NCBI RefSeq assembly: GCF_900129665.1
Contig: NZ_FQWL01000001.1
Location: 434,001 to 498,000 of the forward strand
Length of the DNA stretch: 64,000 nt
DNA from: Flagellimonas flava
GTDB lineage: Bacteria > Bacteroidota > Bacteroidia > Flavobacteriales > Flavobacteriaceae
Direction: 5' to 3'
Shown: positions 62,237 through 64,000 of the stretch, piece by piece
Numbering within the stretch: the first letter of the stretch is position 1
How the letters are laid out: each line of letters begins with the position of its first letter
Notes under the pieces: generated by a model
What the model saw: the letters and a program-made list of their open reading frames with translations, nothing else
The model's database searches: none
Told to the model about the DNA's origin: nothing
Translations under genes and position numbers: made by a program

Positions 62237-62911
62237 TTAGGGTGCTTTTGGTTCGGAGAAACCCTTGGCCACCAGCCACCCCATAAGAATAATCATGTGG
62301 AGTCCGTTTTGGCTAAAAAAGTGAAAGCTGATATCGACCTCGAAAATATTCAACCAACAGGCCACAAAAACTATGGAGATTGCTATCATGCCCCAAAGCG
62401 ATAAAAACCTGGGCACATATCTTTTGTGGAATAAAAAGTAATAGAAAATAAAGGCAGCGGAAGCATAGAGCATGATTCCAAAAAAATGGGCCCAAAAGTA
62501 ATCATCCACTTTTAGTCGCCCGACCAAGGTGAAATATTCCGAATTGAGCTGGCCCATTGTCTCAAATTCCTGACTTAATGAAATCAATGATAAATGACTG
62601 ATATTGCTGAAGATGATAATACCAAAGTATACACTCCATATGGCCATATAGGCCAAGGCGAGCTGATTGTTGAATTTCTTTAGATAAGGAAAAACAACGG
62701 CGGCTACGGCAATCCAAAGTGCACTGACGATGATATCGAGAAGCACTGCGATTCTCATTTCCATGGCGTTTTCAGAAACCAGAGAGAGAAAGTCGGAAGA
62801 GTTTACCAAGGAAGAAGAAAGGCCCCTAAAAATTACTGATGGAATGCCCAACGCTATTATGATGAGCAATAGGAAGCCAATGGTCCTTCCAATCTTTTGA
62901 TTTGTTTGCAT
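62237..62911 (-). CDS. DUF4386 membrane protein
   Basis: 224 residues from the ATG at 62911; an open frame to 62959 contains the leader repeat and is rejected. Six hydrophobic segments, for example IGFLLLIIIALGIPSVIF, LLDIIVSALWIAVAAVVF and FFGIMLYASAAFIFYYFLF; the pattern matches DUF4386. Function unknown. It sits between two other membrane protein genes in the same orientation, likely one operon, with the repeated leader in front. Confidence 0.82.
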   Translation of the reverse strand: MQTNQKIGRTIGFLLLIIIALGIPSVIFRGLSSSLVNSSDFLSLVSENAMEMRIAVLLDIIVSALWIAVAAVVFPYLKKFNNQLALAYMAIWSVYFGIIIFSNISHLSLISLSQEFETMGQLNSEYFTLVGRLKVDDYFWAHFFGIMLYASAAFIFYYFLFHKRYVPRFLSLWGMIAISIVFVACWLNIFEVDISFHFFSQNGLHMIILMGWLVAKGFSEPKAP

Positions 62912-62914
62912 GAT

Positions 62915-62935
62915 TGTTCGTTTTTTGATTGATGA
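62915..62935 (-). repeat. Leader repeat, copy B
   Basis: Minus-strand TCATCAATCAAAAAACGAAC lies just before the start codon of the DUF4386 gene. Confidence 0.65.
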
Positions 62936-62964
62936 ATAAAAATGATTGATGATTGTCACCGGTA

Positions 62965-63414
62965 TTAAACCTGTTCTCTTTTTAGCTTAAAGAAAGGTTT
63001 TATGTAGGCCTGAAACACATATCCCCAGGGGATGACCAAAATATCTATGATTACGGCTGTAATGCAGATGCTATAGAATGATTCTCCGGCTGGTGTTAGG
63101 GTTTCAGCGGCCTTCATGGGCGGATATACCGTTAAGGCCCAGATGGCCTTGTATGCCAATTGGAGGAAAATCAACGGTAACATTTTTAGAGGGTATCTTA
63201 TTCCTATTCCCATTAAAGTTGCGTAGGCGGCCCAAAAACTAAAAGCAACTCCGCTCAGATAATCCAGTGGTTCTGTTGGAAAAAGCAGATATTCCCAAGT
63301 TTCGTAAGCCAAGCCAATAAAGGTTAGAAAATAAAGGCCTCGCATTAACCAGAGCCTAAACTTGGGTGGTCTTTTTATAGGTTCCCTGGAACCTAAAACA
63401 GTGGTTGATTTCAT
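62965..63414 (-). CDS. Membrane protein of unknown family
   Basis: 149 residues with four hydrophobic segments (MRGLYFLTFIGLAYETWEYL, LSGVAFSFWAAYATLMGIGI, MLPLIFLQLAYKAIWALTV, FYSICITAVIIDILVIPWGY). The N-terminus is polar (MKSTTVLGSREPIKR). I do not recognise the family. It lies upstream of the DUF4386 gene in the same direction, and its leader carries two copies of the repeated element. Confidence 0.72.
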   Translation of the reverse strand: MKSTTVLGSREPIKRPPKFRLWLMRGLYFLTFIGLAYETWEYLLFPTEPLDYLSGVAFSFWAAYATLMGIGIRYPLKMLPLIFLQLAYKAIWALTVYPPMKAAETLTPAGESFYSICITAVIIDILVIPWGYVFQAYIKPFFKLKREQV

Positions 63415-63417
63415 GAC

Positions 63418-63478
63418 TGTTCGTTTCTTGATTGATGAATTTTGATTGATGATTGATGATTGTTCGTTTTTTGATGTG
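63418..63478 (-). repeat. Leader repeats, copies C and D, with ATCA simple repeats
   Basis: Copy C (63418-63438) directly precedes the start of the 149-residue gene; copy D (63461-63478) is 23 bp further upstream and ends in ATC where copy B has the ATG. Between them runs a CATCAAT-type short tandem repeat. Confidence 0.65.
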
Positions 63479-63482
63479 TGGT

Positions 63483-64000
63483 TTATTCTTTCATGTGTTC
63501 CTTTAATTTGATTTGTGATAAGTTGCCTTCTAGGCTGATTTGCCCCGTAGATGAGTTTGAATAATGTATCGTACCGTAATTCAGTTGTATATCGGCTGCA
63601 CTCTCATCCTTAAATTCGAGGGAAAGGGAATCTCCCGATAATTCACCATCCGAATTAAAGACGGCTTTGGATTGCAACAGTAAACCGGCCAATGATGAGT
63701 TGGTAATCCGTATTACTACACTATCCTTGCTTTTTAACCCCTTACCCAAGTTAATGCTTAACATATTGTTCTGAACCACTGTACTTATGGAATCCATAAA
63801 GTAGTTGGGTGTCTTTAATTGTAAATTCCGTGTTGGACTTTGTGTAAAAACAACAGTGACGGGTCCGTCCGCGGTAATGAAGCTGAATTCGTCAATGTCT
63901 CTGTTCCTTGTCAGTATTTCAACAGGTTTTATAGCTGCTTTTTCCTTTTTGACATGACTGTGCACCGTCAACTGAAATAGCAACGTAAAAAAGAACAGCG
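63483..64000 (-). CDS. DUF2807 (head GIN domain-like) exported protein, 5' end cut by window edge
   Basis: The frame is open to the window edge. The first visible residues, LFFFTLLFQLTVHSH, look like the rest of a signal peptide, so the true start lies just outside. The mature part has the DUF2807 pattern: FSFITADGPVTVVFTQSP, LQLKTPNYFMDSISTVVQNN and NYGTIHYSNSSTGQISLEG, predicting a beta-helix-like surface or periplasmic protein. Function unknown. Truncated at the 5' end only; the stop is at 63483. Confidence 0.82.
   Translation of the reverse strand, partial: LFFFTLLFQLTVHSHVKKEKAAIKPVEILTRNRDIDEFSFITADGPVTVVFTQSPTRNLQLKTPNYFMDSISTVVQNNMLSINLGKGLKSKDSVVIRITNSSLAGLLLQSKAVFNSDGELSGDSLSLEFKDESAADIQLNYGTIHYSNSSTGQISLEGNLSQIKLKEHMKE

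Noticed and set aside
1-64000. tRNA, rRNA, CRISPR or transposase genes
   Set aside because: No cloverleaf-like, rRNA-like or regularly spaced repeat sequence was recognised between genes, and no transposase or integrase motif in any frame; a covariance search could still find small RNAs.

Overview
The window looks like a chromosomal segment of a Bacteroidota, family Flavobacteriaceae, probably marine (a Muricauda/Flagellimonas-like genome is a guess from gene content only). Three lines of evidence support this. Many start codons are preceded, without a clear Shine-Dalgarno sequence, by the Bacteroidota -7 box TAnnTTTG. The protein families are typical of the group (DUF2490, DUF4199, Bacteroidota-type GlmU family protein, single-chain PurL, short CarB, RsmB/NOP methyltransferase). 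Base composition is moderate. No rRNA, tRNA, CRISPR array, transposase or prophage gene was seen.

Layout. 1-10,007 (minus strand): an alpha/beta hydrolase-OsmC fusion cut by the left edge, a DUF2490 protein, a very large BNR/VPS10-like secreted propeller, and two amidohydrolases, one fused to a TolB-like propeller. 10,258-15,628: a small glycine-zipper protein, an MFS transporter, a YdeI-like protein, and a pair of exported peptidases (M1 and M28). 15,980-21,615: a trehalose locus. A fused trehalose-6-phosphate synthase/phosphatase is translationally coupled to an exported TolB-like protein carrying two SnoaL-like domains, and a GH15 trehalase/glucoamylase-like enzyme is divergent. A PLP decarboxylase is convergent with the GH15 gene.

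23,159-33,783: a fatty-acid beta-oxidation region. A MarR regulator heads an operon with FadN-like, FadA-like and FadE-like enzymes, interrupted by a four-helix-bundle (S23-like) gene and closed by a strong terminator. A 26-bp perfect palindrome sits at the promoter of the MarR gene. The region also holds a seven-repeat propeller lipoprotein with a LytTR-like site upstream, a YefM-YoeB toxin-antitoxin pair flanked by repeats, and a long-chain acyl-CoA ligase.

33,987-46,883: cytochrome c peroxidase, small regulators, purL, an SDR oxidoreductase next to an AraC regulator, RsmB-like rRNA methyltransferase, a BNR lipoprotein, and an ECF sigma factor operon with a membrane protein and a Spy-like periplasmic protein. 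47,107-61,341: mostly housekeeping genes: MsbA-like ABC exporter, phosphosugar mutase, GT2 transferase, rpmE2, GlmU-like protein, mtaB, lytic transglycosylase, rpmH (52 codons) and carB. 61,348-64,000: three membrane proteins of unknown role whose leaders share a repeated sequence, and a DUF2807 protein cut by the right edge.

The most interesting features are regulatory or architectural rather than a wholly new enzyme system: the palindrome of the fad operon, the LytTR-like repeats, the duplicated terminator around yefM-yoeB, the trehalose-coupled TolB/SnoaL protein, and the repeated leader in the last 2 kb.
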